A stretch of 64,000 nt of DNA from Liolophura sinensis (lineage: Eukaryota > Mollusca > Polyplacophora > Chitonida > Chitonidae), in contig NC_088297.1 in NCBI RefSeq assembly GCF_032854445.1, forward strand, positions 12,054,163-12,118,162. Reading direction: 5' to 3'. Every line of letters begins with the position of its first letter. The first letter of the stretch is position 1. Both the position numbers and the translations under genes were made by a program. This document shows positions 24,943 to 37,123 of this stretch, piece by piece. Below the pieces are notes generated by a model. The model saw only the letters and a list, made by a program, of their open reading frames with translations. It did not search any database and was not told the origin of the DNA.

Positions 24943-25080
24943 CATGAAGATGTCTGTGTTCCCAGTCCCTCCTGGTTCTGGTCAGCCGGCCAGGTTCGCA
25001 AGTGGTCAAACCATTCCGTCAGTCTGGAATTTTCTTGGAATTTTTTTTTTAATCCAAACTTCTACGCCGACATTCCAATT
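24943..25080 (-). CDS. Candidate exon broken by a homopolymer frame shift
   Basis: On the minus strand a very good acceptor (TCTATTTCCCTTTTTTTCAG, ending at 25081) opens a segment that ends at ATG|GTAGGG. The first part reads NWNVGVEVWIKKK and the second reads LTEWFDHLRTWPADQNQEG then LGTQTSSW. The two parts are in different frames, and the change occurs at a run of ten A (25041-25050). A run of nine would keep the whole exon open. Either the assembly has a homopolymer length error or the exon is a pseudo-exon. The product is not recognised. Confidence 0.35.
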
Positions 25081-26152
25081 CTGAAAAAAAGGGAAATAGA
25101 ATTAGTATTAAATATTACTCAAGCTTTCTTGTTTAACATAAAAAGGAACCGCACAGGTGAGTCGATAGTTTCAGTACATTTGTAGACTTGTGTCATATGA
25201 TCAGATCGATTACGTAACCGGTGACGCAACATTGCGAAACCGTCTGCTGCTGATGCACGGTAAACCGCTGTAACGAGATATCCGTGAGGAAACAGACACT
25301 TTCGGCGGCAATTTAGGGAAACAGTTCGAGCTGCTTACAGAGTTGTATTTCTCATAAGAGTCTGCTAACAATGACAAAACAAACGTTGGTTAAATATACT
25401 TAAATAATCGCTACAATTAACTTCCAATCCATTCAGTTTTGATTTCCAGAAATGACGTGAGAAACTGGAACATTGCATTTCAGAAATAATAACTTTTGTC
25501 CCCGCGCAGTGTTGAGAAAAACCAACCTTTCTCATGACGAGTTAGGATCCAACTGCTTGTTTTCCAGAAACTTTTCTTGATAATGTCAATCTCATGTCCA
25601 GTATACGTCAGCTTTCGCTGGTGTCAGAAGAAAAATCGTGTTTCGTTGCGAATCTCTTTGGCGAAGGAAATATATAGCGCTAGCCTCAAATTGACCCTGT
25701 ACTATTTTCGTCCGCGGCCGAACTATTTCGTAGGTTTCATTAGAATGCACAGAAGGTTTGGGCGACGAGCCTTTGTCTATATATCCCTACAGAGTAGGTC
25801 TAGCCTTGCCGGACGGGCCCACCAGTTTTGACCGACGGAGAAACTGATCGCTCTCTGCCGTGGACTCTAGCCCCGAGCTTTCTAAGTCACTGGTCAGTGA
25901 GCCAGCGAGGCTGGTAGCCCTAGACCAGTTTTTACATGGCTTTTCAAGCGAATGACCTCGACTGACCGTCGCAAATGACAGCGAACTAACCTCTGTGTAA
26001 CCCCTTCAATACCTCCCCCCCCCCACAATCCACCCCCCAACCAACTCTCTCGCTAGCCAGTCGTTCCCATGTTTAGAGCTTGACCATCCACAACTTCTGT
26101 GGTGAACTATTGAACCCGCTGCCCGCGTGACCTCAGCCTCGCTTACGCAACG
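25081..26152. other. No confident gene; GC rises to the right
   Basis: Moderately GC-rich from about 25600 on, with several CpGs and C runs near 26010-26035. One 84-codon plus-strand ORF (25577-25831) has no recognised domain. Confidence 0.45.
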
Positions 26153-26214
26153 GTCACGTGACTCAACGACTGGTCCACAGTGCACGGCCGAAATTTAACA
26201 AAGATGGCGGCCAT
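26153..26214. promoter_or_regulatory. Promoter-like pair: GTCACGTGAC E-box and YY1-type site
   Basis: The palindrome GTCACGTGAC (26153-26162; E-box CACGTG, USF/MYC/TFE type) is followed 40 bp later by AAGATGGCGGCCAT (26201-26214), a good YY1-type element. In many metazoan genes that element lies at the start of transcription. No convincing first exon follows, although a 61-codon ORF begins at 26552. Confidence 0.35.
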
Positions 26215-27300
26215 TTATCGTACTTAATGTCCAGATTTGCACACCATGACCAAAGCATTCATACAAAACTGTCATTGGAGGCAAAACTAGCTGTAGGCTT
26301 ATGTTTTCGCGGAAACTCTAAAAGAAATCTATGAAATGCATGCATGCGACTTAAATTTACTGATGATATGATACGAACACTCAGGATCCTGGACAATAAA
26401 CGCCCCGATACGTCCGTCAGTTAAGTTCCGGCCTCTCCACGCGCTTGTTGCCATGGTATTCGTAAAAACCGTGTCAGCTTGACCTGTCAACTCGGACAAC
26501 AAAAGTCAATATTTTATTTCGGATCGATTTGTGTAGCTAAACAGGTCAGTCGTGAACAAAAGGAAAATGAAGGACTTGCTGTTGTTGCAGGCTATGGCTG
26601 GAGAAGCAGTAAATAAACAATACAGGGTCAAGTACATGCAAGACGAAAATATAACCGTTTCAAGGTTCTGTGCAATGTTAAGCCAGGACACCGCCATATA
26701 TGTTACGCTGGTTCGCCTCGTGTGGACTATTGCCTAAAAATAAACCATTAATCGTCCTGTTCAGATTACGTTAATCCAATAATATAATTGGAAAGATGAT
26801 TATTTGGTTTACATCAATTATTTAAATGTAATGTATTTTTGACGTAAAATGTAAACAAGTGCTTCATTTGGTCAGAAAAAAAACATTCGTCAAAGAGGAA
26901 TAGAATCGTCCAGTTAACTTGGTGTACCGCTAAATGGGATGTGTTTCGCACGGTGCGATGGCATGTATAGGTGATGAAAATTTGTAACACATAGTGTATT
27001 CCACAGATACATATACTTTTTCAACAAGCACAAAACTATTAACTTTGTCTACCACCGCCAAATGGTATAAACTTAACACTGCTTACGCAAAAATGAGTGA
27101 AAATAATCGTTGTCTGCCACCATAAAGCAATCAAGCAGCACAAACTTATAAATTATCTCAATAAAAATACGCTTTTCATATTTTACGTAATCTATTCAGG
27201 CTCATGTGTCATATATATATTCACAGTAGGTGCACGCGTACTTGTATCGGGACCTTGTCACATATACACGGTGACTTGGAATTAACAACAAAGGAAATAA
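26215..27300. other. No confident gene
   Basis: AT-rich. At 26552-26737 a plus-strand ORF contains an acceptor-like TTGCTGTTGTTGCAG, followed by AMAGEAVNKQYRVKYMQ and TAA at its end. This is possible but unsupported. Confidence 0.4.
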
Positions 27301-27640
27301 TGTGATGAAGGCCCCATTTGCAACATGTGATTAAGGCCCCATTTGCAATATGTGATCTCTCCCATTGGCAATAAGTGATTTGAAGCCGCATTTGCAATAT
27401 GAGATATATGGCCTCATTTGAAATATGTGGTTTAAGGCCACATTTGCAATATCTGATTTATGGCCCCATTTGCAACATGTGATTTAAGGCCCCATTTGCA
27501 ATATGTGATCTCTCCCATTGACAATAAGTGATTTAAGGCCCCGTTTGCAATAAGTGATTTGAGGCCGCATTTGCAATATGAGATATATGGCCTCTTTTGA
27601 AATATGTGATAGGTCACATTTGCAATATTTGATTTATGGC
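27301..27640. repeat. About 25-bp minisatellite
   Basis: Units of 25-26 bp of the form GTGATTTAAGGCCCCATTTG then CAATAT repeat about 13 times. A distinctive variant (GTGATCTCTCCCATTG) recurs 153 bp apart (27351 and 27504), so blocks of six monomers were duplicated. Confidence 0.88.
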
Positions 27641-28044
27641 CACAATCACATTACTTCAAACTCAGATTTAGTTGTTAGATCTCTCAGTTAGTCAATTAGT
27701 TCTGCGACAAAAGTCATGCAAGTGAGAATTTTAATCACTCTATCAGTACACATGTACATAAAACTCATTATGTCACACGTAAGATGAAATACCATGGCAA
27801 TCTATGACCACTGGTACATTTTGCAAACGTTTTGTTACGAAAAAGTATCAGAAGAAAACTATTTTCAAAGGTGACTTCTTTATTTACTTATTAAGTAAAT
27901 TGCTCAGATATCTCATGTTTCAGCCTGACCTCCAATCAAATAATGAAATTTAATGTTATATCGCTCATGTATGTTATCTTAAAGGGAAATCAGTTCATTA
28001 CGATGAACTGTTATCAATTTATGTCATAAAACTCATGGCCAGCT
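27641..28044. other. No gene seen
   Basis: AT-rich unique sequence between the minisatellite and a SINE insertion. Confidence 0.5.
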
Positions 28045-28056
28045 TAAAAATCAGCA

Positions 28057-28160
28057 CGTTGGGCTGTGCCCGCTTTCCACCTACTATAATGCTGGTCGCC
28101 GTCGTATAAGTGAAATATTCTTGAGTACGGCGTAAAACACCAATCAAATAAATAAATAAA
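28057..28160 (+). mobile_element. 5'-truncated SINE-A with 12-bp target duplication
   Basis: The SINE-A tail (ATAATGCTGGTCGCCGTCGT, then ATAAGTGAAATATTCTTGAG, then an (AAAT)n end) is flanked by TAAAAATCAGCA at 28045-28056 and again at 28161-28172. This is a clean target-primed insertion that lost the tRNA head by 5' truncation. Confidence 0.9.
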
Positions 28161-28172
28161 TAAAAATCAGCA

Positions 28173-28519
28173 TTTTAAATCTTAGTTATAGTGGTCGTGC
28201 TACATGTATCTTGCAAATGATTTATTAATACATTATTTACACTATTAATACAGTTTAACAGCACATACATATATGGATTAGGTATCTGTGCATATTGAAA
28301 CGTGGTACGTCGTGGACATTCCAAAGTATGGAAACATCTGGAATTTATTTATTTGCCAGATTTTTTCCGAGACAGTATGGGCTCACTGAAGAAAATATGT
28401 ACGTATCATTCATATTTCTGACGTGTGTGACTTAAACATTTGTATTCTCCAGATACCCCCATCAACCCAGCCCCATATATCCCCATTTACCCTACTCCAA
28501 CCAAATACATAATTAAACC
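28173..28519. other. No gene seen
   Basis: Short unique AT-rich stretch between two SINE-A insertions. Confidence 0.5.
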
Positions 28520-28529
28520 ATTAAATGAT

Positions 28530-28783
28530 TATTTATTTCTTTGATTTGATTGATGTTTTACGTGGTACTCAAAATATTTCACTTATACGACGGCGGCCAA
28601 CATTATGTTGGTAGGAAACCGGACAGAGCCCCAGGGGAAACCTACAAGCACCCGCAAGTTGCTGCAGACTGTCCAACGTACGAGAGGAAGCCAGCATGAC
28701 CTGGACTCGAACTCACAGCGACCGCATTAGTGAGAGGCTCTTGGGTCAATGCGCCGCGCTGGCACGCTAACCACCTTGGCCAC
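28530..28783 (-). mobile_element. Near full-length SINE-A
   Basis: A nearly complete element on the minus strand. The tRNA-like head is at the right end (GTGGCCAAGGTGGTTAGCGT as A box; GAGTTCGAGTCCAGG as B box), then the SINE-A body and the tail. It is flanked by ATTAAATGAT at 28520-28529 and 28784-28793. It is a good reference copy for the family in this window. Confidence 0.9.
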
Positions 28784-28793
28784 ATTAAATGAT

Positions 28794-30188
28794 AATGTAT
28801 CACACGTTATCAATTGCCATAACAAAAGATTGTCCCATAGCTGAGGTAATAGGCTGATGACATTGCGCACAAGTTTTCGGTTGTCGTAACAGAAGAGAGT
28901 CGGCGAGCTATCGGCCAAGCACGTCATCAACTGGCTGGGGTATACAGGTCATGCCCGCTTGCTGTCGAGAGTACGATACTTTAGTGATGCAGCATTTCGC
29001 CTGTGAAGGATTTGTGACCGCCTTATGTCACAGGAATACATCGTCGTGATTTCACACAGTTAATTGTTAAAGAGAACAAAAAGTTCACTGCAACACTCTC
29101 TAAAACGTTTTTGCTATGAAATTAATAAATAAATAATTTTTGAACGCAAGACCACTCAGTTGTCGAGATACAGTGCATAGTGTTCCAGAAAAGCTATAGG
29201 TCATACTTTAAGCACGTAAAAGTAACCTTTTTCGCTTTATAGAGAAGGGATGATAACACTGGTTCAATCAAGCCCCCCGTCCACACCTCAACCCCTCCTT
29301 CGCCTATCAGTGACAGTGAATAAATTGTTCTCAAAATTGTCAGTCTGTGTCCACAACGGCTTGACTACGAAGACAACTTGCACTTTTGTCTCTTCCCAAA
29401 GTTCTGCACATCTGGTTTCCATTTGCTTTCTAAAGCTATCAAGTCTGAAACTGTCCACGGGCATTTGAGAAGTTACGGGCGGACAAGGATATTGGGGTAA
29501 AACGGGCGGGGTGGATTTCACTCGGTCCAGTTTCTACAGTCGTTCATCTGTCAACTCTCTATAACTATAGTTGCTGAAGTCCTTAGCATTAAATGAAATC
29601 TTATCTTATCTGGCTGTAAATAGCGCCATCTACAAGCTGTTCTTATCGACAGCCACGTGCGCAGAATGAAGCGTTGTGTTTATATTGTTATAAACACAAT
29701 AAGTCTTAATAATATGGTCTACGGTCATTATTTTAAGAATCTGAGATTAACGGCTTTCAGTCTAGACATCGAAGCAGATATCCGTATCCCATCCGCCGGC
29801 AAAATGGACGTTCCGGGTCAACAATCGCCAGGTCAATTCCCAATACGATGTTTAACACAAACACAAACCAATATGCAAAGAACTAAGAAAGTATATAAAG
29901 GACGGGATCATGCAAAGAGAAGCAGGCACCAGTTTTCAATGATGTTGAAAAGGCACAATGTTTAACAGAATTCAAGAACGCATCACTTCCGGTTGCTTCA
30001 ACAGGCACCAAGGATTTGATGCATGGAGAGAGCCTCCTCCGGTAACGTCATAGTCTCAAACCAATATGACTACGTATATGGATGTTTGGTGTAATTTGCC
30101 TTCCATTTACCTGTGTATTTAAAGCTGGTGGGATTATCCTGCTTAAAGAGGTATACCACCATCGAATATGACCAAAATAATTCAGCTG
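28794..30188. other. No confident gene
   Basis: Noncoding. Opposing ORFs at 29250-29521 and a 102-codon plus ORF at 29657-29965 have no recognised domain or splice support. Confidence 0.45.
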
Positions 30189-30299
30189 AATTAATGATTT
30201 ATTGATTTATTTATTTGACAGGTGTTTTACGTCGTGGTTAAGAATATTTCACTTATACGACGGCGACCACCACTTTACTAGGAGGAAACCGGGCAGAAT
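30189..30299 (-). mobile_element. SINE-A tail fragment
   Basis: The minus-strand SINE-A tail without its head. It stops within the GGGCAGA part of the body, consistent with 5' truncation. TGAATTA occurs on both flanks and may be the target duplication. Confidence 0.75.
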
Positions 30300-32795
30300 G
30301 AATTATATGACAGAAATTTGTGCTATTATAACATAATAGCTAATATCCTATTAAATCACTTATGACAATATCTCTTTTACAATGTCTCTTTTTTTTTAAA
30401 TTGTAACAGAAGTGTACGAGCTAATATTAATGAATGATAAAAGCCTTAATTGACTGGGTTGCAAACTGTTGATTAAAACTTAGGTGTTTATAAATTATAA
30501 TCTGGACTCAGATCGATAAAAGGCATAATTTAATTAGTTTTTCCAATACTCTGTTAAACCAATCCTGGCCTTGGCTTCTTAATTATGTATTATAATATTT
30601 TTTCTCTGTATATGTATTTAGTAGTTCACCACCCACATTCATACTAATTAAATATCCAAGTCTTAACTACCTCATACATCTGATATTGAACCCTAATTAT
30701 TTAACTAAAAAAAAAAATGCTTTTCACTTTCATTTTTTCCCACGACATTCCACCCCGGTCTTCAGTGCGGTCCGCGTTTGATCGAACGTTGCTCGCTTCC
30801 ATTTTGTTTATTTCCACTCGTATCTGTCTTCCTCATCCCGCTATCTATTGTGCATCTTCGGTTCCCACACTCAAAGTTTCCACCCTGGGATAATGCCCGT
30901 TTTGTTCAGGCCTGATGCAGGTCATTTTTTGCGACCTACAACAAAAAAACTAGACGTGTGTTTTTGTGAGAGGGTCCGGTCCACCTTGACTGGCAGGTGT
31001 GGAGCCTTATCCCTGAGTCTGGACAGGGGCAGGTGCTAGGAGGCTTATTTACTGCGCGACACCCCCCCACCCCACTCCTACACCCCTTCACCCCTCCCCC
31101 CCACCATTTCACCACCCGCTATCAACCCAACCTAAATTCCCCAGTGACCCTACACAAGTCCCCTCCCCTGCTACAATCCCATGCACCTCCTCACCATACA
31201 TGCCTCAAGATTCTACAGATAACATGTGATTATACATGCACTACCTTTTAAATTCAGATGTTTAAAGGTATGTATCTACCTACCTGTATGTATACTAGTT
31301 TTAAGCAAAAATCCGAAACTAGATGAAGGTTCGTAGACACATTTTGCACCATTTTCAAAACTTTTCAAAAAACACATTTCCTTCATATAAATGGTATGTT
31401 GTTACATTAATGCATATAGTACGACCCTATCAGTTTATAGATACAGTTAATACGTTAATTTAACGCCTGAAATCTATAAACTGTTCAATTGTGGTCTACA
31501 TCCCACAAATCTTGATGCGACAAATGGTAAAGAGCTGGATTCGAACCGTCTCTCCATCGCTCATACAGATAACTCGACTATAAAGTCCAAAGGCTCACAA
31601 AGCTCATCCTTAGTTCCTATAACGAACTTGTTAAGTGCCATGAATAATTAACGAAGCCTACCTTACATGTGAAGAAAAGCGTTACCAAATCTGTCCCAAG
31701 CCTTATCTCAATGCCAGCGACATTAATCGAGAATTTCAAATGATAGCCAAACATTTCAAATATATATAATAACAGCGTCTTTAAGAACGGATGCTCTAAC
31801 TAAGAAATAACACTGAGCTTACGTCTATGAAAGGCTATCTAACTAAGCTTAAGTAACTGGGCGAAAAATGTCACAAGCTAAGCAGAGAGAAGAAAAGTGC
31901 AACACATTTTTTTTATTTTTAAAGCATGAAACAAAACAAAACGAGTAAAATTGCTTGTCACGATGGGAGGGTCGGTGCCGTCTTTATAAAACTTGCGGGC
32001 GACAAGTGTGTGCCAGCTCTCGAATCATGGAGAAGTCACGTCTGTTCCGTGTTGAAATAATGAGACAAAAACCCGCTGAAAGATATTACATTGACGTTGT
32101 ATATAACAAAGAAGATCTTTTCAATATTTTTTGAACATGCTGTTCGTCTTTTTGGCTTAATACGTTGACGTGTGAGGCTTTTTAGAAAGGTAAATGTCAT
32201 AGAATAAACGTTATCTTTAACAGCAATGAAGACATCCGTGTATTCAAGGCCTACATAGATAAAGGGCCTGCTTTATGCTTATTTGCAAAATGTTCACTTT
32301 ACATATTGAACAAAGCTGAAAATCATCTACGTTATCAAATAATCTATCCAAACCAATGGATAACACCCTGTCCTTCCTATTTTAAAGGAAAAACAAAACA
32401 CTGACTGAAAAGCCGTCTTTTCTACATAATAAACCTTATTCTGTGTAACTAAATGACGTCAGCAGTGTTCTGTGACGTATAGGTTCTCGTGGCAGATAAT
32501 ATCTCGTGCAGTTTCATGCCTGCGAACGTGACCATTAACACTTACTCTTCATATATTATATATCATATAATACCTATATGATGATAAAAACATGGGTATA
32601 ATCAAAATGACGCTAATTTTACATAAAACTTGATCTACATTCGGAATTTGTGGTCAGTCGTTTATGTAATAATTTCACCAGTTAAAATTTACCAAGTTAA
32701 AATTGCCTTCCAAGAGAGAATTACTGACCAAAACAACGGGAATGCTGACAAAAAGACAATGTATACTATAATATTGATTTTTAACTTTGAAAGGG
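30300..32795. other. No confident gene
   Basis: AT-rich with a C-rich patch at 31058-31110. Contains a tRNA-like fragment at about 31520-31600. Two plus-strand ORFs (30848-31039, 30997-31251) overlap the C-rich patch and look like composition effects. Confidence 0.45.
31520..31600 (-). repeat. tRNA-like fragment
   Basis: On the minus strand, GGTTCGAATCC (a perfect B box, about 31538-31548) lies about 30 bp after a weak A-box-like TAGTCGAGTTAT. No complete cloverleaf is visible. It is more likely a diverged SINE head than a tRNA gene. Confidence 0.3.
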
Positions 32796-33012
32796 GGCGT
32801 GGCCTAGTGGTTAGCGTGTTTGCGCAACACAATGACCCAGGCGCCTTTCACAAATCCTCTTCCCCTCCTCTCATCCGTGGGAAAGTCTGCCAGCAACCTG
32901 CAGAGGGTCGTGGGTTTTCCCCGGGTTTTTGCCCGGTTTCCTCCCACAATAATGCTGGCCACAGTCATAAAAGTGAAATATTCTTAAGTACGGCGCAAAA
33001 CTTCAATTAAGT
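32796..33012 (+). mobile_element. SINE-A, diverged, with head
   Basis: The tRNA-like head (GGGGCGTGGCCTAGTGGTTA, then GCGTGTTTGC) leads into the SINE-A body and ends with a variant tail (CTTAAGTACGGCGCAAAACT). The A box is well preserved; the B-box region is deleted or rewritten. It is an older copy than those at 28 kb. Confidence 0.8.
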
Positions 33013-33157
33013 TAATCCGATTGACTCCTGATCAACATAGTCCCAAGTTTCGAATCCGGCTTTCGCAGATTAAGTTTTGATTCAAATAATAAAAAATATA
33101 TATATACTTATGAGTGTTATGTTCTTTATTATGTTCTTTATGATAGTCACGCAGATA

Positions 33158-33280
33158 TTATCCCACGACCATCCGCCTGCATAAGCTGGACTTGAACTCA
33201 CAGCATTGGTTCTCACCGGCATCGGTGAGAGGATCCAGGGTCATTGCTCCGCCCTTGGCGTGCTAACCACCTTCGTTGGA
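33158..33280 (-). mobile_element. SINE-A head fragment
   Basis: The minus-strand head half of SINE-A (GGTTAGCACGCCAAGGGCGG, then TGAGTTCAAGTCCAGCTTAT), broken off in the body. Opposite orientation to the copy 150 bp to its left. Confidence 0.75.
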
Positions 33281-35359
33281 TAAGATGTTAAAACTGACAC
33301 CATAAATGATATAAGAGGCCATATGTTCTAAGGTGTAACTAATTAATGTCTGATAAAAGGGAAATGATAAAAGTTCTACTAACCATAAGTTAAATATAAG
33401 GACATACGCGACATTCGTTTTTAAATCAGACAACATTAAATTGTTTTGGAAACACTAGTAACTAAACAGGATAAAGTGAAATCTTTTCAAGAATTCTGTA
33501 GTTAAAACATTAAAATATTTTAGAAAAACATTCAGCAATTCTGATGAACAGCCATTCAAATAAAACAACTTTAAAATATATTGGAAACAAAAGAAGACAA
33601 AACAATTCTTTGCAGGAGCTTGCAGGAACTGTTGTCTAGGCGACATACTGAAATTCGTCTAATTTTTAGGACACTTGGTCAGCTATTTTAGTCAATATAC
33701 ATGTGACTGACAGGAATACAGTTTCTCTTCTCAAATTGTCAGTACATCTAACAACATATGCACACCTTTCCTTTTCTGAGAAAATGAGAGTGAATTGTAT
33801 TTTTTGCTTTCAGCACTATCATTATCTCATGTAAAATTAGAAGAATTACAGTACACATTTTTGTGATCCAGATATTGAAAGTGAAACTGCAGGCCATGGA
33901 TATAGTCATGAACTAATGCTCGTGAGTCACGACTTACGTGAACAGACTAAGAGGAAGCTGTTTTAACTGCTTGCCGACATTCCCATTGCATAACCATTTA
34001 TACTGGTCATTAACAACGGATTCTATTTTCGGAAATCAGCGCATCATTTCCTCGTGTCGCTGGACCCCCAGGACAGACTAAACATGGCAAGAAAATGTCA
34101 TCACTTGACCACATTTCTCGGAACATTTATTTATACTGCTGACCGATTTTATCATTTGGCCTGGTTACCTTGGAGTCGCGCGCGGTTAGTGGGTCAGCGC
34201 GAGGAGGCAACTCGCGGTCATCGCGAGATGCTCGTGACAAACTCCCGTCAGATGAGCAACCTCAACCGCTTTCTGACGTATTGATTTGTAACAGCCATGC
34301 GACAGAGGCTACTGTAGCAAAATGAGCTGCAGTAAGAAGATTGCAGGACGTAGCGATACATTTCTATGACAACAGTACATTGCGTACCAACACACTAACT
34401 AAGGAAAACTTGCTATCTGGAGCGTTTTGATATCAGGTATTCCCAGACACAATTAAAAATCGCGATGTTTTGTACACTTATACGTAAAACTAAATACAAA
34501 TATTGAGCACAGAATGTTGTACAGCAAAACGTTTTATTTGCCACGATATGGCTGAAATATGGCCATTGTACGCATTACACTTCAACCATTCTCTCGATCA
34601 TTCATTCATCCATCCCTTCACAGGGACAAACATTACATATGGGTACAATGTTAAATAGACTGTCAACGGCACTTGAAGATGAACCGATTATATTGTTGCC
34701 CGACGATGTGAACAATATCTATGGAGGTCCAATGGTAGTCTCGAGGACGAGTTACACAGAAGGTCCAAATGACAGTAGGACGCATTGTTTTCTTCTGTGA
34801 CTTTGCAGTACGTGTGTACTTCATATATGTTTTATGACCTTCACATTCACAGATCATTGTGACGTAACAAAGGAAAGAATAAATGGGTTCACAGTTTTAG
34901 ACTGTCTTGATTGAGGCGTGGAGGAGTTTTATGAGTTCCCCCATGAGGTACCATTTACCGCACAATGGCGACTCTGGCCGAAGCCCCATTGCCCATTCTT
35001 GGTCGTTGTAATTCATAAATACGTGTAAGGAGTAATCACTTTGCAAAACGTCAGCGTCGAAAGGCAGGCCTAAATAGCAGCTTAGGATCGAGTTACATTA
35101 GGTGGGAAAGCGTACTCCATATCTATTTCATCGCAAAAATATTCCACAAATATTGCTGTTAACAGACTATGATATCAGGACCATGCTCTGTGAGAATACA
35201 AGATGAATTACGACACTCAATCATTTGTTGTTCGTTAATGTCCAGTACAAATCTCTAAGCTACATAACACAAGAACTTCCCTAACATCAGTACATACTTC
35301 GCCGTTACAATCATCACAGTACACTAAAGTCCAGTTGACAAATCTCCCAGTTAAATACA
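33281..35359. other. No confident gene
   Basis: AT-rich sequence. A 76-codon plus-strand ORF at 34054-34284 has no recognised content. Confidence 0.45.
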
Positions 35360-35955
35360 CCAGAGCTTCCCTAACACCAGAACTTCCCTAACACTAGAAC
35401 TTCCCTAACACCAGGCCTCCCCTAACACCAGAACTTCCATAACACCAGAACGCCCCTAACACTAGAACGCCCCTAACACCAGACCTTCCCTAACACCAGA
35501 ACTTCCATAACACCAGAACGCCCCTAACACTAGAACGCCCCTAACACCAGACCTTCCCTAACACCAGAACTTCCTTAACTCCAGAACTTCCATTACACCA
35601 GAACTTCCATAACACCAGAATTTCCCTAACCCCAGAACTTCCATTACACCAGAACTTCCATAACACCAGAACTTCCCTAACCCCAGAACTTCCATTACAC
35701 CAGAACTTCCATAACACCAGAACTTCCCTAACTCCAGAACTTCCATTACACCAGAACTTCCATAACACCAGACCTTCCCTAACACCAGAGCTTCCCTAAC
35801 ACTACAACTTCCATAACACCAGAACTTCCCTAACACCAGACCTTCCCTAACACCACACCTTCCCTAACACCAGACCTTCCCTAACACCAAACCTTCCATA
35901 ACATCAGAAGTTCCCTAACACCAGAGCTTCCCTTACACCAGAACTTCTCAAACAC
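35360..35955. repeat. 17-bp minisatellite, about 35 copies
   Basis: The unit CTTCCCTAACACCAGAA repeats in tandem. Substitutions create variants (CTTCCATAACACCAGAA, CGCCCCTAACACTAGAA) that recur in larger blocks. Long minus-strand ORFs over it (92 and 75 codons) are by-products of the repeat, since 17 bp cycles the frame every 51 bp. Confidence 0.95.
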
Positions 35956-37106
35956 GAAATGAGTACAAATGTCGCAGTTACATAACGCAAGAAGTTGTTC
36001 TTTGTTGCAAGTCGCAACTCAATTAAGTTCGTTATAGTTTAAAACTAACAACACACATGTTCAACCACAAACTCATATTGTATATGTTTCATAATATGCG
36101 GGCTGTTAAGACTTATCACTTACGATTTAAATCTCGGTAGTGAAAAGATGTCCAGAACTTTCCCATCTCTACGTAATCCCACAAACTCATGCCAGTAAAT
36201 GTGTCTTTAAAATATCAAATTTCTTTTGTTTATTTAATTTTTGCTACAATTTCATGATTCACCCTTTTCTGTAATTTACTCATCCACAACAGTGGATTTT
36301 TCAGGTCAAAATTAACGTTCAGAACAAACTAAGAAAGTACAGGTACATGAAGTGAGAAATTAGGACGACTTCAGGTATTAAACAGAAGGAGTCAAGTTAT
36401 TAATGATGCCGAACAAGGAATTCTATAATTTTTTTACTCCTAGATCTACAGGCGCAGAAATTTAACCTTGAACCATGATACAAAAATGTTTTTGTTATCA
36501 AAAAGATGAACATCAGCTGCGCTGTAATCGCAACTGTTCACATATGTATATCCTACGTGGTGACCTAATTCAAAACTATGCATCCACAGCCCCTAGCCCC
36601 CGGGTTAAACGGAATTAGACACAATTATGAAGCAGAGCCACTTAAATAGGTAGGCGTAATGAATCGACCTGGAATCTGTGAATAAGTGGCAACTGTCTAT
36701 TTAAAGCCTTCTTAATTATTGAATTACTTTCCTGCATTGGCCTAAATTACAAGACAATTTTATGTGTAACATTTGCATGAGCGAGTCTCATACACAAAGT
36801 TGATATCGTCTCCATGGCAACGCTTTTACACCTTCGGCTAACCAAGTGATCAAAATAGTCTGATTTGGCCAAACTTTTTATGTGATAAATACAGCTGTAA
36901 TTGATTTGATGAAAATGCGCATGTCTCGTTGTTCTTGCCTGTTCACTGTTCAGGTAATACTTCAAACAGATCGCACAATTAACTGTTAATGTAAAAAAAA
37001 ACATGTATCCTGTCTTCCCCAAAGTCCACGCTCGTTACCTGGAAAATGACCAATACTGCGGTCAGTATTGTAGAAACTAGGTCACCCGTTATTATTTCCC
37101 TGCGCG
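35956..37106. other. No gene seen
   Basis: AT-rich unique sequence without recognised repeats. Confidence 0.5.
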
Positions 37107-37123
37107 TGACCTCAGCTTGACCT
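37107..37123 (-). promoter_or_regulatory. DR5 nuclear-receptor element
   Basis: Two perfect half-sites AGGTCA in direct orientation on the minus strand, separated by five bases (AGGTCA-AGCTG-AGGTCA). This is the classical arrangement bound by RAR/RXR heterodimers. A further TGACCT with similar context lies at 37239-37244, and TATATA lies at 37202. Molluscs have RAR and RXR genes, but their DNA-site use is less well known, so function is inference. Confidence 0.4.

Noticed and set aside
27301-27640. CRISPR-like array
   Set aside because: Direct 25-bp repeats without spacers in a eukaryotic sequence; a minisatellite.
35541-35836. 92- and 75-codon ORFs rich in Gly/Ser/Trp/Cys
   Set aside because: They lie in the 17-bp minisatellite; two frames are open at once, as expected from the repeat.
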